NCBI GenBank assembly: GCA_040003255.1
Contig: JBDUCV010000069.1
Location: 1-11,619 of the forward strand
DNA length: 11,619 bases
Source of the DNA: JBDUCV01 sp040003255
GTDB lineage: Bacteria; Actinomycetota; Actinomycetes; Mycobacteriales; Jatrophihabitantaceae
Direction of reading: 5' to 3'
Below, piece after piece: positions 1 to 6,291 of this stretch. The notes below the pieces were generated by a model, which saw only the letters and a list, made by a program, of their open reading frames with translations, was not told the DNA's origin and did no database searches. How positions within the stretch are numbered: the stretch's first letter is position 1; each line of letters opens with the position of its first letter. A program made the position numbers and the translations under genes.

Positions 1-207
1 GTCACCGTCAACACCGACAACCGGCTGATGAGTGGCACCTCGATGACGCGCGAGATGTTCCTGCTGACCGAGGCGTTCGGGTACGGGTGGACGGACCTGT
101 CGTGGTTTACCGTCAACGCGATGAAGAGCGCGTTCATCCCCTTCGACGACCGGTTGGCGATCATCAATGACGTGATCAAGCCCGGCTATGCAGCCCTGAC
201 GGGCTGA
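1..207 (+). CDS. add: Adenosine deaminase, C-terminal fragment (5' end outside window)
   Basis: The frame is open from base 1 and encodes the last 68 residues before TGA at 205-207. Adenosine deaminase converts (deoxy)adenosine to (deoxy)inosine in the cytoplasm. The fragment carries the family's C-terminal signature: an N-T-D-N segment at residues 4-7, whose Asp aligns with the zinc-binding Asp295 of mouse ADA, then a conserved TVNAMKSAFIP stretch and a closing helix ending VIKPGYAALTG. The residue after the zinc Asp is Asn, where mouse ADA has a second Asp (Asp296); I believe this is common in actinobacterial enzymes. The gene converges on the GH3 gene with only 9 bases between stop codons. 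Its product would supply inosine-type substrates to the phosphorylase encoded at the other end of the window. The family call is firm; start and full length cannot be seen. Confidence 0.93.
   Translation, partial: VTVNTDNRLMSGTSMTREMFLLTEAFGYGWTDLSWFTVNAMKSAFIPFDDRLAIINDVIKPGYAALTG
191..206 (+). terminator. Short hairpin overlapping the add stop codon
   Basis: CAGCCC and GGGCTG form a perfect 6-bp stem around the 4-base loop TGAC, ending inside the add stop codon. No T-run follows, as is usual in high-GC actinobacteria. It may only reflect codon content, so it is weaker than the next hairpin. Confidence 0.25.
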
Positions 208-216
208 CCGGAGTCC

Positions 217-1437
217 TCAGAGCAGGCCGTGCGCCTGCTTGGCCGTCAAGACCCGGAGCGCGGCGGCGTCCACTCTGGCCCGGAACGCGGGATCGCGCTG
301 CGCGCTCGCAATCACTGCGGCCGCCATTTCGGCAATCTGTGTCGCATCCACGGTCAGCACGATGTCGCCGCCGGCTGCGATGAACCGCAGCGCTCGTTCG
401 GCCACTGGAACCGCCGCCACCTGCGCGGCCGCGCCGACATCGTCGCTGATCACGACGCCGCGAAACCCCAATGTGTTGCGCAGCAGACCGGTGACGATTA
501 TTGAGGAGAAAGCGGCCGGGCCGGCCGGGTCGATCCTGCTGTAGACCGCGGTCGACATCATGACGAACGGCGCACCGGCCCGGATCGCCCGGGTGAACGG
601 AGTGAGGTACGGATCGTTGCGAGTGGTCTCGGTGTCGGTGACTCCCGCGGTCGTGTCGGTGTTCCCGGTGACCCGTCCGAGGCCCGGGAAGTGCTTGACG
701 GTGGCGGATACCCCGGCAGCGGCCAAGCCTTGCGCGAACGCGGATCCGTGCGCAGCGACAATTTGCGGATCGAATCCGAACTCGCGGTCCAGGGCGCCGA
801 TCGGAGGGTTGGCCGGGGCGAACGCGGCGCTGGGCACGGTGTCGAGCACCGGAGCCAGGTCGACATTGACGCCGGCTGCCCGCAGTTGCGCGCCCCACCT
901 GGCGGCGCTCCGCTGCAGTGTCGCCGGATCCAGACTGCCCTGCTCGATCGCACTGGGAATGGTCGAGAAACCAGGCCCGGTCATCCGCTGGACTTCGCCA
1001 CCCTCTTGGTCGGTGGCGACGAACAGCCGGATCGAGTCGCCGTTCGCGGCCGCCTGAAGGGCAGTGGTCACCGATGCGATACCGGCCACGCCTTGCGAGC
1101 TCGATCGCATCAGGATCACCGCGCCCACGTGGTTGCTGGCAATGACCGAAGTGGTGCCCGCGTCGGCGCCGGCCTCGGTGCCGACCATGAATAGCTGACC
1201 GACCCGCTGAACCAGGCTGAGCCGAGCGAGTACCCGTTGCGCCGGTGTCAGGACGGGAGCCGTCGGCGACCGCCGCGGAGCCGCCGCAGTGCTAGTCGGT
1301 GGCGCCGGGCTGTTGGACGCTGGGCTGCTCGGCGCCGAAGTTGCCGGCGCCGGCGCCGGACTGCCCGACCCCGGATCGGTGCCCGAGCATGCCGTCAGGA
1401 CCACCAGGCTGGCCCCGATCAGCCAGCGCTTTCTCAT
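217..1437 (-). CDS. Lipoprotein glycoside hydrolase family 3, LpqI/NagZ-like beta-N-acetylglucosaminidase
   Basis: The 406-residue product begins with a lipoprotein signal peptide: MRKR, a hydrophobic stretch, and lipobox L-T-A-C with Cys17. A Pro/Ala/Ser/Thr-rich tether follows (about 20-62), then one GH3 TIM-barrel domain (about 63-406). Domain marks are ATDQEGGEVQR near 141-151, KHFPGLG at 248-254 and the nucleophile segment VISDDVGA at 329-336, where Asp332 or Asp333 is the candidate nucleophile. Length and order fit mycobacterial LpqI, a cell-surface NagZ that removes GlcNAc from peptidoglycan fragments. Oddly, the usual NagZ D-S/T-H acid/base loop after KHFPG reads N-T-D here (259-261). 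The ATG shares an ATGA overlap with the amidase stop and has no clear Shine-Dalgarno site of its own, so translation is probably coupled. It is the last gene of the deoC operon. Family call firm; substrate inferred. Confidence 0.88.
   Translation of the reverse strand: MRKRWLIGASLVVLTACSGTDPGSGSPAPAPATSAPSSPASNSPAPPTSTAAAPRRSPTAPVLTPAQRVLARLSLVQRVGQLFMVGTEAGADAGTTSVIASNHVGAVILMRSSSQGVAGIASVTTALQAAANGDSIRLFVATDQEGGEVQRMTGPGFSTIPSAIEQGSLDPATLQRSAARWGAQLRAAGVNVDLAPVLDTVPSAAFAPANPPIGALDREFGFDPQIVAAHGSAFAQGLAAAGVSATVKHFPGLGRVTGNTDTTAGVTDTETTRNDPYLTPFTRAIRAGAPFVMMSTAVYSRIDPAGPAAFSSIIVTGLLRNTLGFRGVVISDDVGAAAQVAAVPVAERALRFIAAGGDIVLTVDATQIAEMAAAVIASAQRDPAFRARVDAAALRVLTAKQAHGLL
221..239. terminator. 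Hairpin at the add / GH3 convergent junction, possible bidirectional terminator
   Basis: AGCAGGC (221-227) and GCCTGCT (233-239) form a perfect 7-bp stem with a 5-base loop. It starts 14 bases after the add stop and lies over the last codons of the convergent GH3 gene, so it could stop transcription from either side. There is no U-tract on either strand. Position and perfect pairing are seen; the terminator function is inferred. Confidence 0.42.
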
Positions 1438-2846
1438 GGTCGTGCCAAGTCCGGTGCCCGGCGGGCCCGGGTCGCGTGTTCGAACCCGAACGCCAGCTGC
1501 AGCAGCCGCGCATCGGCTCCGGCTGGTGCGAAGAATGCCAATCCCACGGGCAGCCCGTCGGCGAAACCAGCCGGGACGGTGATCGACGGGTATCCGGCCA
1601 CCGCCGCGGGCGTCGATGCCGAAACGCCCTCGACGTCGCCACGCGCGTAGTCGATCGGCCAGGCGGGGCCGTTCGCGAGCCCGACGATCGCATCCAGACG
1701 ATGGCCGGCCACTGCCTGGTCGATGCAGCCCCGTGCCGCCTCGGTCGCGGTTGCGCGGTGCTCGCGGTAGTCGGCACTGTCGAGCGACGGCGACGCCAGC
1801 GCTTGCTCGAGCAGATCCTGGTCGAAATAGCGCAACTCGACGTCATCGGCTCGATTGAACGCGATCAGCTCACCCAGGCTGCGCACGGCTGCGTTTGGCG
1901 CGCACGCGAGGTAGTCATTGAGTTCGGCACGGAACTCGGCGAGCAGGGCGGCCAGCTCGTGGTCGTCGATCGCCGTGACGTCCAGTTCTAGCTCGACCGT
2001 GAATGCGCCCGCCCCGACCAGGGCGGCGACCGCGTCCCGCCGCACGGCTGATCCGGCCCGGTCGACGTCCGGCTGGCGCCAGACGCCGATCCGCGCTCCG
2101 ACAAGGGCGTCAGGTCGAAGCGGCGGCACCACCACGCCAGCGAGGACGGCTTGCAGGATTGCGACGTCCACGACGTGTCGGGTCATCGGACCGGCTGTGT
2201 CCTGATGGGAGGAGATCGGCACGATGCCCTCGCCGGGAACCGTGCCGAGTGTCGGCTTGAGGCCGACGATGCCGCAGGCGGCTGACGGCGACAGGATCGA
2301 GCCATCTGTCTCGGTGCCGATCGCGGCCTGCGCCAGTGCCGCGGCGACCCCCGCCGCCGAGCCGGACGAGGAGCCCGACGGGTTGCGCTCCAGATCGTGC
2401 GGGTTGCGGGTCTGCCCGCCGACGGCGCTCCAGCCGCTGGTCGAGTGAGACGAACGCAGATTCGCCCATTCGGACAGGTTTGCTTTGCCGAGGATGATCG
2501 CGCCGGCGTCTCGCAATCGGGTGACCAGCGGGGCGTCGGTCGGTGCCGACTCGGCAAGCGCGCGCGACCCCGCGGTGGTCGGCAGTCCGGAGCTGGCGAT
2601 GTTGTCCTTGATCAGCAGCGGGATGCCCTCGAGGGCGCCCGGCGTTCCGGCGCGCCATCGTGCGTCGCTCGCCGCCGCCTGCGCACCAGCGGTCGGATCC
2701 AGCGCGAGTACCGCCCCGATGGACGGGTCGAGTGCCGCGATCCGGGCCAGGTAGGCGTCGGTGAGCGCCGCGGCGCTCGTCGCGCCGGTGCGCATCGCCT
2801 CATGGCGTTCGGGAATGGTGGCAGCGTCGAAGCCGCCCGGTTGCAC
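1434..2846 (-). CDS. Amidase-signature family hydrolase, peptide-amidase-like
   Basis: The 470-residue protein is a standard-length amidase-signature enzyme. The Ser-cisSer-Lys triad can be placed: Lys80 in PLLIKDNI, cis-Ser159 in PSGSSSGSA and nucleophile Ser183 in ETDGSIL. The 24- and 103-residue spacings match those of Stenotrophomonas peptide amidase (Lys123/Ser202/Ser226). Neighbouring segments GKANLSEWAN (120-129) and SGWSAVGGQTRNP (137-149) also recall that subfamily, which hydrolyses C-terminal carboxamides of peptides, rather than GatA. No signal peptide is seen, so it is probably cytoplasmic. The GTG start is supported by AGGA at 2854-2857 with a 7-base spacer. It begins 3 bases after the hypothetical gene and overlaps the GH3 start (ATGA). 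Family call firm; the true amide substrate is unknown. Confidence 0.88.
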   Translation of the reverse strand: MQPGGFDAATIPERHEAMRTGATSAAALTDAYLARIAALDPSIGAVLALDPTAGAQAAASDARWRAGTPGALEGIPLLIKDNIASSGLPTTAGSRALAESAPTDAPLVTRLRDAGAIILGKANLSEWANLRSSHSTSGWSAVGGQTRNPHDLERNPSGSSSGSAAGVAAALAQAAIGTETDGSILSPSAACGIVGLKPTLGTVPGEGIVPISSHQDTAGPMTRHVVDVAILQAVLAGVVVPPLRPDALVGARIGVWRQPDVDRAGSAVRRDAVAALVGAGAFTVELELDVTAIDDHELAALLAEFRAELNDYLACAPNAAVRSLGELIAFNRADDVELRYFDQDLLEQALASPSLDSADYREHRATATEAARGCIDQAVAGHRLDAIVGLANGPAWPIDYARGDVEGVSASTPAAVAGYPSITVPAGFADGLPVGLAFFAPAGADARLLQLAFGFEHATRARRAPDLARP

Positions 2847-2849
2847 GGC

Positions 2850-3899
2850 TCAGTCCTGCGGTTGCAGACAGGTCTGGACTTCGGCGACCAGCGTCGACCA
2901 CGCTTCGCCGTCGATCGGATCGGAGAGGCTGGCCTCGTCCGCGTCCAGCTCGCAGAAATCAGCCAGCTCGCGCAGCAGTGCGCCGCCGCGAGTCGAAGGT
3001 TTGGTCAGGTCGTAGCTCGCATCCAATGCCGGTGTGAAGATCTCGGCGTCCAGTTCCGGATCCGTCTCGGCGAGTTCACCCCATCGCTCGAGCCGGGTCA
3101 GCTCGTGCTCCTGCGCGGTGCGGCAGTATCGGCCCAGATCGGTCGCCTCGGAGAAGACCGCAACCGTGCCGGCGTTGCCGAGGAACAGAACCTCGTCATC
3201 CAACTCGCCGCGAACGGTCAGGTAGCTGACGTCCGGAAAGACAAGCTCGATCGGCTCGGCGCCCACCCGATCCCAGATCGTGTCGGCGTCCAGATCGGTG
3301 GTGCTGAAGTCGCCGCGCCAGGCCAGCCAGCTCTCGACGCGCGTGATCGCGCGTTCCCAGGTTTCGGCGATGACGTCGCCGAGCTGGTTCCAGGCCCGGC
3401 GGCCTTCCTTGCCCTGGTAACTGACGTCGTCACTGACCAGGTCGGCGTATTCGGGGGTGCTGGCCACGAGCTGGCGCAACGCACCGTCGTCGCAGCAGTC
3501 GGCGATCTTTGTGACCATGTCGACGACATTCGCAAGAGAGGACACGTGCACGGGGTCCGGTTCGCCGGACGCCCATTCATAGACCTGGTCCAAGTCATAG
3601 GCATCCTGCCCGTCGGGCCGGAACTGGTCGGGAGCGAGCTTCTGCACCCTTCCCCATGCGGGATGGTCGGACAGGTCGTTTTCCTCGCCCGACGCGACGA
3701 AGTCGGCCAGCTCGCGAGCATTCGGGAACAGCACGATCTTCGCTCCGTCGCCGAGGAACCCGTGCCACTCCTCCCCGTCGTCGTCTTCCCACGGCGGGGC
3801 CCACAGCGTCAAACCGATTCGGCCGTTCACCGTCAGGGTGATCGGGACGATGGAAGCCTCTGCCGCGCTCGTCATGGCTGGAAACCTACCGGCTGTCAT
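2850..3899 (-). CDS. Conserved actinobacterial protein of unknown function, Rv3311-like, with internal duplication
   Basis: I cannot assign a function. The 349-residue acidic, soluble protein has no signal peptide or membrane segment. It resembles what I recall of M. tuberculosis Rv3311, which also sits near add, upp, pmmB and deoD. It is built from two related halves, about 20-190 and 217-346. FLGDGAKIVLF (48-58) matches FLGNAGTVAVF (239-249), each is followed by a helix and then a W (82, 273), FRPDGQDAYDL (93-103) matches FTPALDASYDL (288-298), and an AW-x2-L segment (169-173, 333-337) closes each half. The ATG at 3899 has GGGAG at 3909-3913 with a 9-base spacer. A second in-frame ATG (3875, Met9) is possible because the conserved part starts near residue 18. 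It lies 66 bases after the truncated aldehyde dehydrogenase and 3 bases before the amidase. Confidence 0.8.
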   Translation of the reverse strand: MTAGRFPAMTSAAEASIVPITLTVNGRIGLTLWAPPWEDDDGEEWHGFLGDGAKIVLFPNARELADFVASGEENDLSDHPAWGRVQKLAPDQFRPDGQDAYDLDQVYEWASGEPDPVHVSSLANVVDMVTKIADCCDDGALRQLVASTPEYADLVSDDVSYQGKEGRRAWNQLGDVIAETWERAITRVESWLAWRGDFSTTDLDADTIWDRVGAEPIELVFPDVSYLTVRGELDDEVLFLGNAGTVAVFSEATDLGRYCRTAQEHELTRLERWGELAETDPELDAEIFTPALDASYDLTKPSTRGGALLRELADFCELDADEASLSDPIDGEAWSTLVAEVQTCLQPQD

Positions 3900-3908
3900 C
3901 CGAACGTT

Positions 3909-3913
3909 CTCCC
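3909..3913 (-). promoter_or_regulatory. Shine-Dalgarno site deciding the start of the Rv3311-like gene
   Basis: GGGAG on the minus strand lies 9 bases before the ATG at 3899. The alternative ATG at 3875 has only a weak AGG upstream, so this site favours the longer protein. Confidence 0.5.
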
Positions 3914-3965
3914 GGCGAACCTGAGGGTGAACGCGTCGGCGCTCATCTGGAACCAGAGCGGGCCA

Positions 3966-4886
3966 TTAGACGCCGATCGGGTGCCAGACGGTCTTGATCT
4001 CGACGAAGGCGCCAAGCCGTCCGGTACCTGGATCATCCTCATACCTATCAGGGTGCGGATCGGCCACTCGTTTGACCGTATCGGCGGCCGACCGCTGCAA
4101 ATCGGCGCGAGCAGCCTGATCAGCCCCGGTGACGTCCAGCGCATTCACGTCCCGGTGGCTGGCCAGCCACGGGGCGAGTTCGGCCGTCACTCCGGTGAGC
4201 AGATTGACCACGCCGCCGGGCAGATCGGACGTCGCGAGTACTTCGCCGAGCGAGACCGCTGGCAGTGGCCGCACTTGCGAGGTCACCACGACCGCGGTGT
4301 TTCCGGTCGTAATGACCGGAGCGAGCACCGAGACCAGACCGAGCAAGCTGGATCCCTGCGGTGCCAGCACGCCAACGACACCGGTCGGCTCCGGCAGGGA
4401 GAAGTTGAAGTACGGCCCGGCGACCGGGTTGGTGCCTCCGATGACCTGCGCGAACTTGTCGGCCCACCCCGCGTACCAGACCCAGCGGTCGATGGCCGAG
4501 TCGACGGCTACGAGGGCGTCGGCGCCGCGCAGTCCTTCGGCGGCCGCGACCTCGTCAGCGAACTGGTCCCGTCGCCCGTCGAGCATCTCGGCAACCCGGT
4601 AGAGCACCTGGCCGCGGTTGTACGCGGTGGCCGCGGACCACGCCGGGAACGCCTTGCGGGCGGCGACGACCGAGTCGCGGACGTCCTTACGCGAGGCCTG
4701 AGCGGCATGCGCGAGCAACGCCCCGTCGGCTCCGTAGACAGGGTAGGACCGGCCGGATTCCGACCGCAGGAACGCCCCGCCTACATACAGCTTGTACGTC
4801 TTGCGGACCCGCAGCCGATCCGGCTCGTGCGCGCCGGCGCGGGCGCTCTTGGTGCCTTTACCGGGCAAGGTAGGCCGCCAAGCCAT
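3966..4886 (-). CDS. Truncated aldehyde-dehydrogenase-like pseudoenzyme, ALDH16 C-terminal-domain type
   Basis: The 306-residue protein has an ALDH N-terminal half only. A linker-like first 28 residues leads to YKLYVGGAF (31-39), the helix DVRDSVVAARKAFPAW (68-83), APQGSS (175-180, where active enzymes have P-W-N-F-P), TTGNTAVVV (193-201), and DLPGGVVNLLTG (221-232). It stops after IKTVWHPIGV at 297-306. The regions with the catalytic Cys, the ELGGK Glu and the EEIFGP Glu are absent, so it cannot be a dehydrogenase alone. Its end closely recalls the C-terminus of human ALDH16A1 (TKALWLPMGD), whose second domain is a similar pseudo-ALDH. The ATG at 4886 overlaps the upstream ALDH by 29 bases and has GAGGG at 4895-4899. 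The open frame continues further upstream, but only as a shadow of that gene. Probably an obligate partner of the upstream ALDH. Confidence 0.85.
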   Translation of the reverse strand: MAWRPTLPGKGTKSARAGAHEPDRLRVRKTYKLYVGGAFLRSESGRSYPVYGADGALLAHAAQASRKDVRDSVVAARKAFPAWSAATAYNRGQVLYRVAEMLDGRRDQFADEVAAAEGLRGADALVAVDSAIDRWVWYAGWADKFAQVIGGTNPVAGPYFNFSLPEPTGVVGVLAPQGSSLLGLVSVLAPVITTGNTAVVVTSQVRPLPAVSLGEVLATSDLPGGVVNLLTGVTAELAPWLASHRDVNALDVTGADQAARADLQRSAADTVKRVADPHPDRYEDDPGTGRLGAFVEIKTVWHPIGV

Positions 4887-6291
4887 GTCGTCCGCCCTCG
4901 CGGCCGAAGCCGGATTCCTGGTAGCCGCCGAACGGCGATGCGGGATCGAACCGGTTGAACGTGTTTGCCCAGACGACGCCGGCGCGCAACTGGTTTGCCA
5001 TCCAGAGGATGCGCGAACCCTTGTCCGTCCAGATCCCTGCGGACAGCCCGTATGGGCTGTTGTTGGCCTTCTCGACCGCCTCGGCCGGGGTGCGGAACGT
5101 GAGCACCGACAACACCGGGCCAAAGATCTCTTCTCGAGCGATCCGGCTGGTCTGCGAGACGCCCGTGAAGACGGTGGGCGCGAACCAAAAGCCACGATCG
5201 GGCAGTTCGCAGGGTGGCGACCAACGCGCGGCGCCTTCTGCCTCACCAGAGTCGCTCAGCTCGCGGATGCGCGCGAGCTGAGCAGCGGAGTTGATCGCGC
5301 CGATGTCGGTGTTCTTGTCCAGCGGATCGCCAAGGCGCAGCGTCAGCAGCCGCCGCTCCAAGGCCGCGGTCACCTCGTCGGCGATCGATTCCTGGACCAG
5401 CAGCCGAGACCCCGCACAGCAAACGTGGCCCTGGTTGAAGAAGATCCCGTTGACAATGCCCTCGACAGCCTGGTCGAGAGGTGCGTCGTCGAAGACGATG
5501 TTGGCTGCCTTGCCGCCCAGTTCGAGGGAGATCCGTTTGCGGGTCCCGGCCACCGTTCGCTGGATGGTCTTGCCGACCTCGGTCGAGCCGGTGAACGCGA
5601 TCTTGTCGATGTCCGGGTGCTCGACGATCGCCTGTCCGATCGCCGGGCCGCCGGCGAGCACGTTGACGACGCCGGGCGGCAGGTCTGCTTCGGCGATGAT
5701 TTCGGCCAGGGTCAGCGCGGTTAGTGGCGTCGTCTCGGCCGGCTTGAGCACGACCGTGTTGCCGCTGGCGAGCGCCGGGGCGATCTTCCAGGCGGCCATC
5801 AGCAGCGGAAAGTTCCACGGGATGATTTGGCCGGCAACGCCGATCGGTCGTGGATCGGATCCGAAGCCGGCATAGCGCAGCTTGTCGGCCCAGCCTGCGT
5901 AGTAGAAGAAGTGCGCGGCCGCCATCGGGATGTCGACGTCACGCGACTCGCGAATCGGCTTGCCGTTGTCGAGAGATTCCAGGACGGCGAGTTCGCGGCC
6001 GCGTTCTTGGATGGCACGGGCGATTCGGAACAAGTACTTGGCTCGCTCCCGGCCGGGCATCGGCGCCCACACCTGGTCGAACGCGCGGCGGGCGGCGGCG
6101 ACGGCGTTATCGACGTCAGAAGGCGCGGCTTCGGCCACCTCGGCAAGCGGAGCCTCGTCGGCGGGATTGATCGTCTTGATCGCCTCGCCGCGTCCAGCGC
6201 GGAACGCGCCGTCGACGAAGATGCCATAGGACGGCTTGAGCCGGGCGATATCGCGGGATTCCGGTGCGGGGGAATAGTCGAAGCCGGCCAT
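4858..6291 (-). CDS. Aldehyde dehydrogenase, catalytic subunit, ALDH16 N-terminal-domain type
   Basis: The 477-residue NAD(P)+-dependent aldehyde dehydrogenase has every catalytic mark. These are PWNFP at 158-162 (Asn160, oxyanion), LKPAE with Lys183, GSTEVG at 235-240 (Rossmann loop), ELGGK with Glu257 (general base), the Cys motif GHVCCAGSR with Cys291 as likely nucleophile, and EEIFGP with Glu388. The start Y-S-P-A-P-E-S near residue 6 matches the N-terminus of ALDH16A1 (Y-G-P-V-P-E-S). The ATG at 6291 shares its A with the deoC stop (TGATG), so it is co-translated with deoxyribose-phosphate aldolase, which releases acetaldehyde. The open frame extends 40 codons upstream, but only through deoC. 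Likely role: oxidising acetaldehyde to acetate together with the truncated partner downstream. The enzyme class is certain, the ALDH16 placement probable and the substrate inferred. Confidence 0.93.
   Translation of the reverse strand: MAGFDYSPAPESRDIARLKPSYGIFVDGAFRAGRGEAIKTINPADEAPLAEVAEAAPSDVDNAVAAARRAFDQVWAPMPGRERAKYLFRIARAIQERGRELAVLESLDNGKPIRESRDVDIPMAAAHFFYYAGWADKLRYAGFGSDPRPIGVAGQIIPWNFPLLMAAWKIAPALASGNTVVLKPAETTPLTALTLAEIIAEADLPPGVVNVLAGGPAIGQAIVEHPDIDKIAFTGSTEVGKTIQRTVAGTRKRISLELGGKAANIVFDDAPLDQAVEGIVNGIFFNQGHVCCAGSRLLVQESIADEVTAALERRLLTLRLGDPLDKNTDIGAINSAAQLARIRELSDSGEAEGAARWSPPCELPDRGFWFAPTVFTGVSQTSRIAREEIFGPVLSVLTFRTPAEAVEKANNSPYGLSAGIWTDKGSRILWMANQLRAGVVWANTFNRFDPASPFGGYQESGFGREGGRHGLAAYLAR
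4895..4899 (-). promoter_or_regulatory. Shine-Dalgarno site inside the upstream ALDH gene that sets the start of the truncated ALDH
   Basis: GAGGG on the minus strand lies 8 bases before the ATG at 4886, within the last codons of the full-length ALDH. This supports a 29-base overlap rather than a longer N-terminal extension, and suggests coupled production of the two proteins. Confidence 0.55.

Noticed and set aside
3896..3946. 16-residue leader ORF whose stop overlaps the start of the Rv3311-like gene (ATGA)
   Set aside because: It has no Shine-Dalgarno site and no recognisable attenuation structure, and such an overlap can arise by chance.
3946..3957. Near-palindrome TCTGGAACCAGA between the truncated ALDH and the Rv3311-like gene
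   Set aside because: The 2-base centre is too short for an RNA hairpin and there is no nearby promoter box, so an operator role is not supported.
3966..4886. Truncated ALDH as a decaying pseudogene
   Set aside because: The frame is intact with its own Shine-Dalgarno site, ends at the natural ALDH16 C-terminus, and has normal codon composition, so a working pseudoenzyme is more likely.
2397..4958. Very long plus-strand open frame (853 codons)
   Set aside because: It runs antisense to four well-supported minus-strand genes, has no recognisable domain, and is a known artefact of GC-rich coding DNA.
4887..5246. N-terminal extension of the truncated ALDH up to position 5246
   Set aside because: The extra 120 residues are Arg/Ser/Pro-rich and out of frame over the C-terminal coding sequence of the full-length ALDH. 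A Shine-Dalgarno-supported ATG at 4886 fits the family better.
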